9,025 bases of DNA from assembly GCA_905234355.1 (NCBI GenBank), contig CAJOHP010000175.1, positions 1 through 9,025 of the forward strand, in the 5' to 3' direction. The stretch's first letter is position 1; each line of letters starts with the position of its first letter. The position numbers were made by a program, and so were the translations under genes. The notes beneath the pieces are model-generated. The model saw only the letters and a program-made list of their open reading frames with translations, searched no databases and was not told where the DNA came from. Shown one piece after another: positions 1-6,285 of this stretch. Origin of the DNA: an uncultured Prevotella sp. (GTDB taxonomy: Bacteria > Bacteroidota > Bacteroidia > Bacteroidales > Bacteroidaceae).

Positions 1-2
1 AC

Positions 3-51
3 AATTCTTATCAATTCTTTTCATGGGTAAATTCTCTAATTCTCTAATTCT
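3..51. repeat. AATTCT short repeat tract
   Basis: The hexamer AATTCT occurs five times, at 3-8, 13-18, 30-35, 38-43 and 46-51. The last three form an 8-bp-period tandem (AATTCTCT). The tract is AT-rich and lies upstream of the small ORF that follows. Its role is unknown; it may simply be low-complexity intergenic sequence, and its left edge is cut by the window. Confidence 0.6.
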
Positions 52-149
52 TGATAGACAAAGACTTTACTTCCTTTATGGGGGTGGGAAAGTTCAGTCA
101 TATAATTGCCATATAAAGCAGCCAGGGCCTTTCCGGCGAGTATCTGCTC

Positions 150-389
150 TTGCGCTGCAACGACTGGCAGTGTGGCGACAGAGGACTGGTGGGGCTGGAC
201 GCCGTTGGCGAGCGCCGTGTCACACTGGCAAAAGTAGTCACCGACGGGGAGCGTGTCGTCGTGGGTAAGCCAGAGACGTACACCTTCCCTGCAGGGACAC
301 TCGGTGTCGAGTATGGATATAAAAAGGTGACCGAGGAGGTGTTTCGGCAGGCTTACAAGCAGGCTAAACGGCTGAGGAAGGCTCGCTAG
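150..389 (+). CDS. Small hypothetical protein (uncertain start, possibly degraded)
   Basis: I do not recognise this protein. From the TTG at 150 it is 79 residues: a beta-strand-like first half (GLVGLDAVGERRVTLAKVV, then GERVVVGKPETYTFPAGTLG) and a basic helical tail ending KQAKRLRKAR. The frame is open from 117, but the first upstream in-frame ATG is at 78-80 and is separated by a TAA at 114-116. The gene may therefore start at the TTG, or may be a remnant of a roughly 103-residue protein interrupted by one stop codon. No Shine-Dalgarno or TAnnTTTG element clearly decides the start. It converges on the acyltransferase gene, with only 27 bases between the stop codons. A chance ORF remains possible, although the basic tail and ordered codon use favour a real protein. 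Confidence 0.35.
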   Translation: MRCNDWQCGDRGLVGLDAVGERRVTLAKVVTDGERVVVGKPETYTFPAGTLGVEYGYKKVTEEVFRQAYKQAKRLRKAR

Positions 390-393
390 TCGT

Positions 394-414
394 GCAGCAT
401 CACTTGATGCTTGC
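394..414. terminator. Hairpin between convergent genes
   Basis: An inverted repeat AGCATC-ACTT-GATGCT (396-411) extends outward to GCA/TGC with one bulged T. It sits exactly in the 27-base gap between the stop codons of the small plus-strand ORF and the minus-strand acyltransferase, where a bidirectional terminator would be expected. There is no strong T-tract on either side, so terminator function is inferred from position and structure. Confidence 0.4.
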
Positions 415-416
415 GT

Positions 417-1376
417 CTACAGCTCGCCCTTACGTATGCGGGTGAAGAGGTCGCCGCGGGCGTCGACGATGCCGCGCTTGGGGTCGTAGCGCTTGTTGAA
501 CTCCTCGCGTGTGCGCTTCCACCGGTTGTGGGTCCAGAGCCAGTAGGGCGGGTCGCGACGGATGGTCTGCTCCAGCAGGCGGAAGTAGATGTCGGTCAGC
601 TCATACTCGGCCAGCTCCTTCGGGTGACGGCTGATGAGCTTGAACTCTGCCTCGTAGTAGCCCCGCCGCACGCGCCTCACGTCGAGGTAATAGGCCGCGT
701 GGTCCAACATGCGCACGATGCGCTCGGTGCCCGAGAGCACGGGCGTGTCGTGGTGCAGGAAGTCCACCCAGTGGTGTATGCTGTGCCAGAAGGGCACCTG
801 GTCGCTGATGTAGCCCACGACCACGCATTTGCCCTGGCGCTTGTAGCCCACGATGGTGCGTGCAGCCTCAAACAGCGGTATGCACACCGCCCCGTTGCGC
901 TGGCGCAGACGCAGGAAGATGCGGTCCAGCTCGGCGTTCTCCAGAGGGTGGTATATCTGGCCGCAGTGGGCTTTGTCCGATAGCCACAGGGGCAGCGACG
1001 AGATCCACTCCCAGTTGCAGTAGTGGCCCAGATAGACGGCACACGACTGCCCCTCGGCCACGGCCTGATCTATGAGCTCTGTGCCGGTGAAGCGCATCCG
1101 GCGACGCAGCTGCTCCTGGCTCATCGACAGCAGCTTGACCGACTCCACCACATAGTCGCAGAACCAGTGGTAGAACTGTCGTTCGATGCACCGCAGCTCC
1201 TCGGTACTGCGCTCGGGAAACGACGTGGCAAGGTTCTTGCGCACCACCTTCAGCCGGTAGCGCGCCACCCGGTAGACCAGCAGGTAGAGCACCTCGGCGA
1301 TGAGGTAGTGCACCCGCAGCGGCAGCAGCGAAAGCACGTAGAGCACCCCGTAGAGCAGTGTGGCCAATATCTTCAT
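417..1376 (-). CDS. LpxL/HtrB-family lipid A acyltransferase
   Basis: The product is a membrane-associated lysophospholipid/lipid A acyltransferase of the LpxL/HtrB/MsbB family, which transfers an acyl chain to a lipid A precursor at the inner membrane. From the ATG at 1376 it has 319 residues, close to the family norm of about 300. An N-terminal hydrophobic anchor (LLYGVLYVLSLLPL) is followed by the catalytic HX4E motif in GHYCNWEW (H118, E123) and, near the C-terminus, the conserved-looking YWLWTHNRWK (about 278-287). A longer reading from the TTG at 1385 was rejected because that codon lies inside the promoter element. The promoter is so close to the ATG that the transcript may be leaderless. 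The nearby glycosyltransferases and PAP2 phosphatase fit an LPS role. The acyl chain and position acylated cannot be read from sequence; some Bacteroidetes relatives act in aminolipid synthesis instead. Confidence 0.88.
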   Translation of the reverse strand: MKILATLLYGVLYVLSLLPLRVHYLIAEVLYLLVYRVARYRLKVVRKNLATSFPERSTEELRCIERQFYHWFCDYVVESVKLLSMSQEQLRRRMRFTGTELIDQAVAEGQSCAVYLGHYCNWEWISSLPLWLSDKAHCGQIYHPLENAELDRIFLRLRQRNGAVCIPLFEAARTIVGYKRQGKCVVVGYISDQVPFWHSIHHWVDFLHHDTPVLSGTERIVRMLDHAAYYLDVRRVRRGYYEAEFKLISRHPKELAEYELTDIYFRLLEQTIRRDPPYWLWTHNRWKRTREEFNKRYDPKRGIVDARGDLFTRIRKGEL

Positions 1377-1382
1377 AGGGCG

Positions 1383-1390
1383 CAAAGTTA
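1383..1390 (-). promoter_or_regulatory. Bacteroidetes -7 promoter element of the acyltransferase gene
   Basis: On the minus strand this reads TAACTTTG, an exact match to the Bacteroidetes -7 consensus TAnnTTTG. Its last base is only six bases before the ATG at 1374-1376, so transcription probably begins within a few bases of the start codon. No clear -33 TTTG was found at the usual distance. Confidence 0.65.
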
Positions 1391-1533
1391 CGAAATAATG
1401 CTGACATACGGAAGCGATTTGGGAAGATTAACGCAGTCAGTCCGAAATAAAGTGTCCGTGAGGCTATACTGCCGTATGCTTTGCCTCCGGCACGGCAGCC
1501 TTTCAGGAGGTAGGGCCTACTTGCAGAAGTGGG
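1386..1533. other. Intergenic gap with imperfect stem-loop
   Basis: This 148-base gap lies between the fucosyltransferase-like gene and the acyltransferase gene, both on the minus strand. It holds the upstream part of the acyltransferase promoter and an inverted repeat CTGCCGT (1469-1475) / ACGGCAG (1492-1498) with a 16-base loop containing a further GCC/GGC pairing. The stem could end transcription of the upstream gene, but it has no T-tract. I see no gene here. Confidence 0.4.
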
Positions 1534-2406
1534 CTACAGGGCTATGAGCCGGCCGCGCACGGCTTGCAGGATGTCGGTGTTCTCGTCGTCCCGGGCGTAG
1601 ACGACGACCTTGACGAACGACAGCCCCGTGGCCAGCAGCCGGCCGAACTCGTCGCTCGCAGTGTAGCCGATGCGCAGACCGCGGCTGATGAGCAGCAGGT
1701 CCATGTAGCCGCGGGCGTCGCCGTTCTCTACGATGGTATGGCTGACGGGGTGGGGCAGCGACGGCAGGAGCACCTCGCGCACGTAGGCCGGGTCGTCGGA
1801 GAAGAAGTAGAAGTGGGTGTGGGGATGGGCGTCGCAGAAGTGGGCGATGGCACGGGCGTAGTAGTCGGTGCCCACGGGCTGTCCGTAGCCCATGCGTGCC
1901 ACGGCCAGGTCGCCGCGGCGCACGTGCACGGCCACGGTGTCGCGCTCGGCTATGGAGCGGTAGAGCGCCAGGTTGGGGCCGTCGAGCACGCGCTCCGGCT
2001 GCGGGCGGAAGGTGGCGGCAAACAGGTCGTAGCATGCCTTGGGCAGGAAGAAGTAGCCGCGCACCAGCCGCGGGGCCTGCACCTCCCACCACCGTTTGGC
2101 GCGGTCCTCCTCGCTGAAGCCGTAGTAAGGAAAGAGATGCTTGTAGACCCACCACTTCAGCGGGCTCACCTCATGGAAAGGCAGGTCGGGAAAGAGCCGC
2201 AGCAGGTCGAAGTTGCGCACGTGCACGCCGTCGGCATCGCGGCCGTCGCGGTGGAAGAAGCGCAGCTCAAACTCCACACGGCGGCCCTGCTGCATGAGGT
2301 AGGCGCCCATGAGGTATTGGTTCATCTGTGAGCACACGCCGCCATCGACCATCAGCACGACAGATGGCCGGAACAGGTCGGCGATTTGTCCTAAAAGCGT
2401 CTTCAC
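1534..2406 (-). CDS. GT11 alpha-1,2-fucosyltransferase-like glycosyltransferase
   Basis: The product resembles GT11 enzymes, which transfer fucose from GDP-fucose onto a galactose-type acceptor, here probably in a surface glycan. It has 290 residues, the usual size. Near the N-terminus GGVCSQMNQYLMGAYL (22-37) matches the family pattern GGLGNQMFQY. HVRRGD (161-166) is the donor-binding motif, and FYFFSDD (199-205) and MDLLLIS (235-241) follow in family order. The usual N-S-T-F-S-W-W block is replaced by TASDEFGRLLATG (249-261), so acceptor or even donor specificity may differ. The start is a GTG at 2404-2406; the first ATG, at residue 19, would cut into the first strand just before the GG motif. 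It is transcribed divergently from the GT4 gene, from its own promoter. Confidence 0.82.
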   Translation of the reverse strand: MKTLLGQIADLFRPSVVLMVDGGVCSQMNQYLMGAYLMQQGRRVEFELRFFHRDGRDADGVHVRNFDLLRLFPDLPFHEVSPLKWWVYKHLFPYYGFSEEDRAKRWWEVQAPRLVRGYFFLPKACYDLFAATFRPQPERVLDGPNLALYRSIAERDTVAVHVRRGDLAVARMGYGQPVGTDYYARAIAHFCDAHPHTHFYFFSDDPAYVREVLLPSLPHPVSHTIVENGDARGYMDLLLISRGLRIGYTASDEFGRLLATGLSFVKVVVYARDDENTDILQAVRGRLIAL

Positions 2407-2434
2407 TGTAGTTCTTAATGAGTGGTTGCGCCTG

Positions 2435-2442
2435 CAAAAATA
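2435..2442 (-). promoter_or_regulatory. -7 promoter element of the GT11 gene
   Basis: The minus strand reads TATTTTTG, matching TAnnTTTG, 28 bases before the GTG start. A TTTG occurs 23 bases further upstream, slightly long for a -33 partner. It forms a divergent pair with the element at 2497. Confidence 0.55.
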
Positions 2443-2496
2443 AGCAAAAAAGCCGACTTAAGCGACAAAAATCGCCGTTATTTGTTTTTTTTTCCT

Positions 2497-2504
2497 TACC
2501 TTTG
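2497..2504 (+). promoter_or_regulatory. -7 promoter element of the glycan operon
   Basis: TACCTTTG matches the Bacteroidetes -7 consensus and is preceded by a T-rich stretch (2481-2493). It lies 56 bases before the ATG of the GT4 gene and is the only clear promoter ahead of the plus-strand run to 7217. A TTTG at 2481 is too close to be a standard -33 element. Confidence 0.65.
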
Positions 2505-2560
2505 CATTCGATAATAGGTCACAGGCTTGCAGCCTGCCCTTTTCACACCCGTACAGACAC

Positions 2561-3757
2561 ATGACACCAAGACCCACCCGACTGCTCTTCCTGATGAGCC
2601 GGTTCCTCGACGGAGGCATCGACACCGTGCTCGTGGAGTATCTCGCGCGGCTGGCGCAGCGGCCCGAATACCGGCTGACGCTGGCTGTGGGCATCAGCAT
2701 GGGCGCGCTCGAGGTCTACCGCGACCGTCTGCCCCGCGAGGTGTCGCTGTGCTATCTGGTGGACGAGCCGTGGCTCACGTGGGGGGCGCGCCGCCGTGTC
2801 GAGAAGCGCATGCCCGCCGTGCTCAAGGCGGCCGACGAGGCGCTGATCACACCGCTGCGCCGACTGCTGCAGCGACGCCGCCTGCACCGCCTGGCCGACG
2901 TGGCCGACGTGGTGGTCGACTTCGACAGCTGCTTCTATTCCCCCTTACGTGGGGTCAGGACACCCCGCGTGGCCTTCTTCCACTTCAGCTTTGCACTCAT
3001 CATGGAGCAAGACCCCCGGCGCATGACGCGCATGGCACGGCAGCTGGCCCACTACGACCGCGTGGTGCTGCTCTCCCAGGCCATGAGGGAGGAGGGCACG
3101 CACATGTTTCCTGCGCTGGCTAAGAAGTTTGTCGTCATCTACAACGCCAAGGACCCGGCCCGCCTGCGTGCCTTAGCCGCCGAGCAGCCTGCCGACGTGG
3201 CAGCCGCTGCGCCCTTTGTCCTGGCCGTGGAGCGTCTCGCCGAGCCCAAGGACATCCCCACGCTGCTCGAGGCCTTCGCCCTGCTGCGCCGACGCCATGG
3301 CCACCGCGACCTGCAGCTGCGCATCATAGGCAAGGGACCCTACGAGGAGGCGCTGCGGCAGCAGGCGCAGCAGATGGGGCTGCACGACGGCGTCGTCTTC
3401 ATGGGCTTCGTGGCCAACCCCTATCCCTGGATGGCTGCCTGCCGCCTGCTGGCCTTCAGCTCCAAGGCCGAGGGCCTGCCCACCGTGCTCATCGAGGGCC
3501 TGTTGCTCGACGTGCCCATCGTCTCGACCGACTGCCCCACGGGGCCGCACGAGATACTGGCCGACGGCCAGGCCGGACTGCTCACCCCCGTGGGCGACGC
3601 ACAGGCCATGGCACAGGCCATGCACCGTCTGCTCACCGACGATGCCCTGCGGCAGCAGCTCGCCCAGGGGCGGCGACGGCAGGCCACCCTGTTCACCTTC
3701 GACACCGTGGACAGGCAGCTCGACGAGCTCTTCGCCATCGCTCAGGCCACGTCGTAA
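2561..3757 (+). CDS. GT4-family glycosyltransferase
   Basis: The product is a cytoplasmic GT-B fold glycosyltransferase of family GT4, of 398 residues. The N-terminal Rossmann half begins with RLLFLMSRFLDGGIDTVLVEYL, containing the glycine loop seen in such enzymes. The C-terminal donor-binding half opens at AVERLAEPKDIPTLLEAF (222-239), passes through LRIIGKGPYEEAL (253-265), and contains the EX7E signature EGLPTVLIE (E304, E312) followed by GLLLDVPIVSTDCPTGPHEIL. The sugar donor cannot be read from sequence. It heads the plus-strand gene run and is separated from the first ketoisomerase by 93 bases containing a tandem repeat. Together with the GT2 and the nucleotide-sugar genes it probably builds one repeat unit or a side chain of a surface polysaccharide. 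Confidence 0.9.
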   Translation: MTPRPTRLLFLMSRFLDGGIDTVLVEYLARLAQRPEYRLTLAVGISMGALEVYRDRLPREVSLCYLVDEPWLTWGARRRVEKRMPAVLKAADEALITPLRRLLQRRRLHRLADVADVVVDFDSCFYSPLRGVRTPRVAFFHFSFALIMEQDPRRMTRMARQLAHYDRVVLLSQAMREEGTHMFPALAKKFVVIYNAKDPARLRALAAEQPADVAAAAPFVLAVERLAEPKDIPTLLEAFALLRRRHGHRDLQLRIIGKGPYEEALRQQAQQMGLHDGVVFMGFVANPYPWMAACRLLAFSSKAEGLPTVLIEGLLLDVPIVSTDCPTGPHEILADGQAGLLTPVGDAQAMAQAMHRLLTDDALRQQLAQGRRRQATLFTFDTVDRQLDELFAIAQATS

Positions 3758-3812
3758 GGCCAGCCGGGCAGCAATCACGTCACACACACACATCAAGAAA
3801 GCCATACACCAT

Positions 3813-3868
3813 TTTTATATATATGCAAGCAAGAATCATCTTTTATATATATGCAAGCAAGAATCATC
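3813..3868 (+). repeat. Perfect 28-bp tandem duplication over a start codon
   Basis: Positions 3813-3840 and 3841-3868 are identical 28-base units. Each holds TTTTATATATATG followed by the codons for QARII. The second unit supplies the real ATG (3851) of the ketoisomerase; the first supplies an identical ATG (3823). Because 28 is not a multiple of three, the first ATG is out of frame and encodes only a 22-residue peptide ending at a TGA at 3889-3891. Only the last copy in the array is in frame with the gene. Confidence 0.95.
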
Positions 3869-4258
3869 GACCTGCCGCGATTTATCGATGAGCGCGGCAA
3901 TCTCTCGGTCATCGAGAACCGGCGCGACATACCCTTCACCATACGCCGCACCTACTGGGTCTACGACGTGCCCGGCGGCGAGCAGCGCGGCGGCCATGCC
4001 TACCGCCAGAACGAAGAGCTGGTGGTGGCTCTCTCGGGCAGCTTCGACGTCGTCGTCGACGACGGCCGGGAGCGCCGCACCTTCTCCATGAACCGCTCCT
4101 ACTTCGGACTCTACCTGCCCGGGGGCACGTGGCGCGAGCTGAACAACTTCTCGACCAACTCGATGGCCCTCGTGCTCGCCTCGACCGACTACGACACGGC
4201 CGACTACATACACGACTACCAGGACTTTCTAAACTACATACAGCATGAAAGACAGTAA
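3851..4258 (+). CDS. WxcM/FdtA-type dTDP-sugar 3,4-ketoisomerase
   Basis: The product is a 135-residue cupin of the WxcM/FdtA/QdtA family, which moves the keto group of dTDP-4-keto-6-deoxyglucose from C4 to C3 before amination. The family pattern is clear: LPRFIDERGNLSVIE (8-22), IPFTIRRTYWVYDVPGG (27-43), RGGHAYRQNEELVVALSGSFDVVVDDG (46-72), GLYLPGGTWRELNNFS (86-101) and DYIHDYQDFL (118-127). The conserved HxH pair is here H49-A-Y51, so the second histidine is replaced by tyrosine. The ATG at 3851 was chosen because the family homology starts there. The stop overlaps the next gene by 14 bases. Whether the product has the galacto (FdtA) or gluco (QdtA) configuration cannot be decided. This copy may be a partner subunit rather than a full enzyme. 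Confidence 0.85.
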   Translation: MQARIIDLPRFIDERGNLSVIENRRDIPFTIRRTYWVYDVPGGEQRGGHAYRQNEELVVALSGSFDVVVDDGRERRTFSMNRSYFGLYLPGGTWRELNNFSTNSMALVLASTDYDTADYIHDYQDFLNYIQHERQ

Positions 4259-4656
4259 GGTCTACGACTGCACCATCATCGAGCTGGACCGCCACCACAC
4301 ACCGCAGGGCAACCTCTCGGTGGTGACCAACTCGCGCGAGGTGCCCTTCGACGTGAAGCGCGTCTACTACTCCTACGACATACCCGGCGGCAAGGCCCGC
4401 GGCGCCCATGCCCACCGGCGGCTCTACCAGCTGCTCGTGGCGGCCAGCGGCGCCTTCTCCGTCACGATGCACCTGGCCTCATCCATGGCGCTGGCCATCG
4501 TCCTACCAGGGCCTACTCATCGTGCCCGGCATCTGGCGCACGCTCGACGAGTTCTCATCGGGAGCCGTCTGCCTCTGCCTCGCCTCCGAGGCCTACGACC
4601 CGCACGACTACATACGCGACTACCAACAGTTCTTAGACTACAAGCATGGAGAGTGA
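4245..4656 (+). pseudogene. Second 3,4-ketoisomerase, frameshifted
   Basis: A second WxcM/FdtA-type ketoisomerase starts at the ATG at 4245 and reads normally for about 75 residues: QGNLSVV, VPFDVKRVYYSYDIPGG, then ARGAHAHRRLYQLLVAASGAFSVTM with the canonical HxH pair (H55, H57). Homology resumes in the +1 frame at SYQGLLIVPGIWRTLDEF and ends DYIRDYQQFLDYKHGE with the TGA at 4654-4656. Between SVTM and SYQG there are 31 bases where the upstream paralog has 39, so about 8 bases are missing. Unshifted translation would give 138 residues, stopping at 4661. Both possible stops overlap the acetyltransferase start, so coupling to the next gene could survive. A sequencing error is possible, but the loss of several bases rather than one favours a real lesion. 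Confidence 0.75.
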
Positions 4657-5182
4657 CGTGATGATACACGCGCTGGCCGACTGCCAGTCAGTCCACATAG
4701 GCCAGGGCACGCGCATCTGGCAGTTCTGCGTGGTGCTGCCCGGCGCACGCATCGGTGCCCACTGCAACATCTGCATGAACGTGCTCGTGGAGAGCGGAGC
4801 CGTCGTGGGCGACCACTGCACCGTGAAGCCCGGCGTGCAACTGTGGGACGGCGTGACCCTCGGCGACTACGTCTTCGTGGGAGCCAACACCGTGTTTACC
4901 AACGACCGCGTGCCGCGCTCGCAGAAGCAGGGCTTCGTGCCCGTGCCCACCATCGTGGAGACGGGCGCCACCATCGGTGCAGGGTGCACCATCATGCCCG
5001 GGCTCACCATTGGACACCACGCCTTCATAGGCGCCGGCAGTGTGGTCACCCACGACGTGCCGCCACACACCGTGTGGTATGGCAATCCTGCACGGCACCG
5101 CGGCTACATCACTGCCGACGGCACACTGCTCGACATGCACAAGCGCGACAAGCAAGGCAACATACACAACGACCTGATATGA
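4646..5182 (+). CDS. Left-handed beta-helix sugar N-acetyltransferase (FdtC/QdtC/WbpD-like)
   Basis: The product is a 178-residue hexapeptide-repeat acetyltransferase. Family members use acetyl-CoA to acetylate an amino group on a nucleotide sugar; the context points to the C3 amine made by the adjacent aminotransferase. Repeats run from about VHIGQGTRIWQF (16-27) through GARIGAHCNI, GAVVGDHCTV and LGDYVFVGANTVFTND, and resume at GATIGAGCTIMPGLTIGHHAFIGAGSVVTHDVPPHTVWYGNPAR. The TNDRVPRS loop (85-92) is in the place of the family's insertion after the first helix segment. The start ATG overlaps the preceding reading frame by 11 bases, and its stop shares ATGA with the next gene. The length matches QdtC/WlbB-type enzymes, which are shorter than serine acetyltransferases. 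Confidence 0.87.
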   Translation: MESDVMIHALADCQSVHIGQGTRIWQFCVVLPGARIGAHCNICMNVLVESGAVVGDHCTVKPGVQLWDGVTLGDYVFVGANTVFTNDRVPRSQKQGFVPVPTIVETGATIGAGCTIMPGLTIGHHAFIGAGSVVTHDVPPHTVWYGNPARHRGYITADGTLLDMHKRDKQGNIHNDLI

Positions 5183-6285
5183 TAAAGTTCCTAGACCTAA
5201 AGAAGACCACGGCGCTGCACGGCGCAGAGATACAAGAGGCCGTCGGGCGCGTGGTCAGCTCGGGCTGGTACCTGCAAGGACAGGAGAACCAGGACTTCGA
5301 GCACAGCTATGCACAGTACATCGGTACCGACCACTGCGTGGGCGTGGCCAACGGGCTGGACGCTCTCATCTGGATATACCGCGCCTACGTGGAGCTGGGT
5401 GTGATGCAGCCCGGCGACGAGGTCATCGTGCCGGCCAACACCTACATCGCCTCCATCCTGGCCCTGACTGAGAACGGCCTCGTGCCTGTGCTCGTGGAGC
5501 CGCGACGCGACACGCTCGAGATAGACCCCGAGGCCGTCGCGGCAGCCATCACCGGGCGCACCCGCTCGGTGCTCATCGTCCACCTCTACGGGCGCTGCGC
5601 CTATACCGACCGCATAGCACAGCTGTGCCGGGACCACGGGCTGCGACTCGTCGAAGACAATGCCCAGGCCCATGGCTGCCGCCACACCGACGGACGCCGC
5701 ACCGGCTCCCTGGGCCATGCCGCCGGACACAGCTTCTACCCCGGCAAGAACCTCGGCGCACTGGGCGACGCCGGCGCCGTGACCACCAGCGACGCTGAGC
5801 TGGCCGACTGCATACGCGCACTGGCCAACTACGGCTCGCAGCGCAAGTATGTGTTCAAGTACAAGGGACGCAACAGCCGTCTCGACGAGCTGCAGGCCGC
5901 CGTGCTCAGCGTCAAGCTGCGCTATCTCGACCACGACAACGCCCGCCGCCAGCAGATTGCTGCCTACTACTACGACCACCTCTGCCACCCGCTCGTGGAG
6001 CTGCCCCTGCGGCTCGACGACGCGCAGAACGTCTACCACATCTTCCCCGTGCTCTGCACCCGCCGCGACCAGCTGCAGCAGTGGCTGGCCGACCAGGGCG
6101 TGCAGACGCTCATACACTACCCCATACCGCCCCACCGACAGGAGTGCTACCGCGAGTGGAACGCCTTGTCGCTGCCCGTCACCGAGCGCATACATCAGGA
6201 GGAGCTGAGCCTGCCCATCGGCCCGGCCATGACCATGGACGAGGCCGAGCAAGTCGTCGACCTCATCAACCGCGCACCGCTATGA
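5179..6285 (+). CDS. PLP-dependent sugar 3-aminotransferase (DegT/DnrJ/EryC1/StrS; FdtB/QdtB-like)
   Basis: The product is a 368-residue fold-type I aminotransferase that converts a 3-keto-6-deoxy nucleotide sugar to its 3-amino form, using glutamate as the usual donor. It opens with MIKFLDLKK and SSGWYLQGQENQDFE as in FdtB/QdtB. VEDNAQAHG (158-166) carries the cofactor-binding aspartate D160 and Q163. The PLP lysine is K190 in HSFYPGKNLGALGDAGAV, and NSRLDELQAA (232-241) is the usual substrate-side motif. The start is the ATG at 5179, in an ATGA overlap with the acetyltransferase stop; the frame runs open further upstream, but that part is antisense to no gene and lies over the acetyltransferase, so it was rejected. 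Between a ketoisomerase and an acetyltransferase, the product is most likely dTDP-3-amino-3,6-dideoxygalactose or -glucose. Confidence 0.9.
   Translation: MIKFLDLKKTTALHGAEIQEAVGRVVSSGWYLQGQENQDFEHSYAQYIGTDHCVGVANGLDALIWIYRAYVELGVMQPGDEVIVPANTYIASILALTENGLVPVLVEPRRDTLEIDPEAVAAAITGRTRSVLIVHLYGRCAYTDRIAQLCRDHGLRLVEDNAQAHGCRHTDGRRTGSLGHAAGHSFYPGKNLGALGDAGAVTTSDAELADCIRALANYGSQRKYVFKYKGRNSRLDELQAAVLSVKLRYLDHDNARRQQIAAYYYDHLCHPLVELPLRLDDAQNVYHIFPVLCTRRDQLQQWLADQGVQTLIHYPIPPHRQECYREWNALSLPVTERIHQEELSLPIGPAMTMDEAEQVVDLINRAPL

Noticed and set aside
1377..1385. TTG start at 1385 for the acyltransferase
   Set aside because: It lies within the promoter -7 element; the ATG at 1376 is the better start.
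1564..2331. Plus-strand ORF of 255 codons opposite the GT11 gene
   Set aside because: Antisense shadow; composition is repetitive Val/Gly/His and no motif is recognisable, whereas the minus strand shows GT11 motifs.
3781..3792. (CA)6 dinucleotide run as a phase-variable tract
   Set aside because: Only six units and outside any coding frame; too short to argue for slippage control.
4500..4661. Programmed frameshift in the second ketoisomerase
   Set aside because: No slippery heptamer or strong downstream structure is evident, and several bases plus a conserved strand pair are missing, which fits a lesion better.
4843..5178. Upstream extension of the aminotransferase frame
   Set aside because: The extension is Arg/His-rich shadow of the acetyltransferase gene; the family's MI-FLDL start is at 5179 with an ATGA overlap.
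5197..6252. Long minus-strand ORF of 351 codons opposite the aminotransferase
   Set aside because: Low-complexity, Val/Gly/His-rich translation typical of the antisense of GC-rich coding DNA; the plus strand encodes a complete, motif-bearing aminotransferase.
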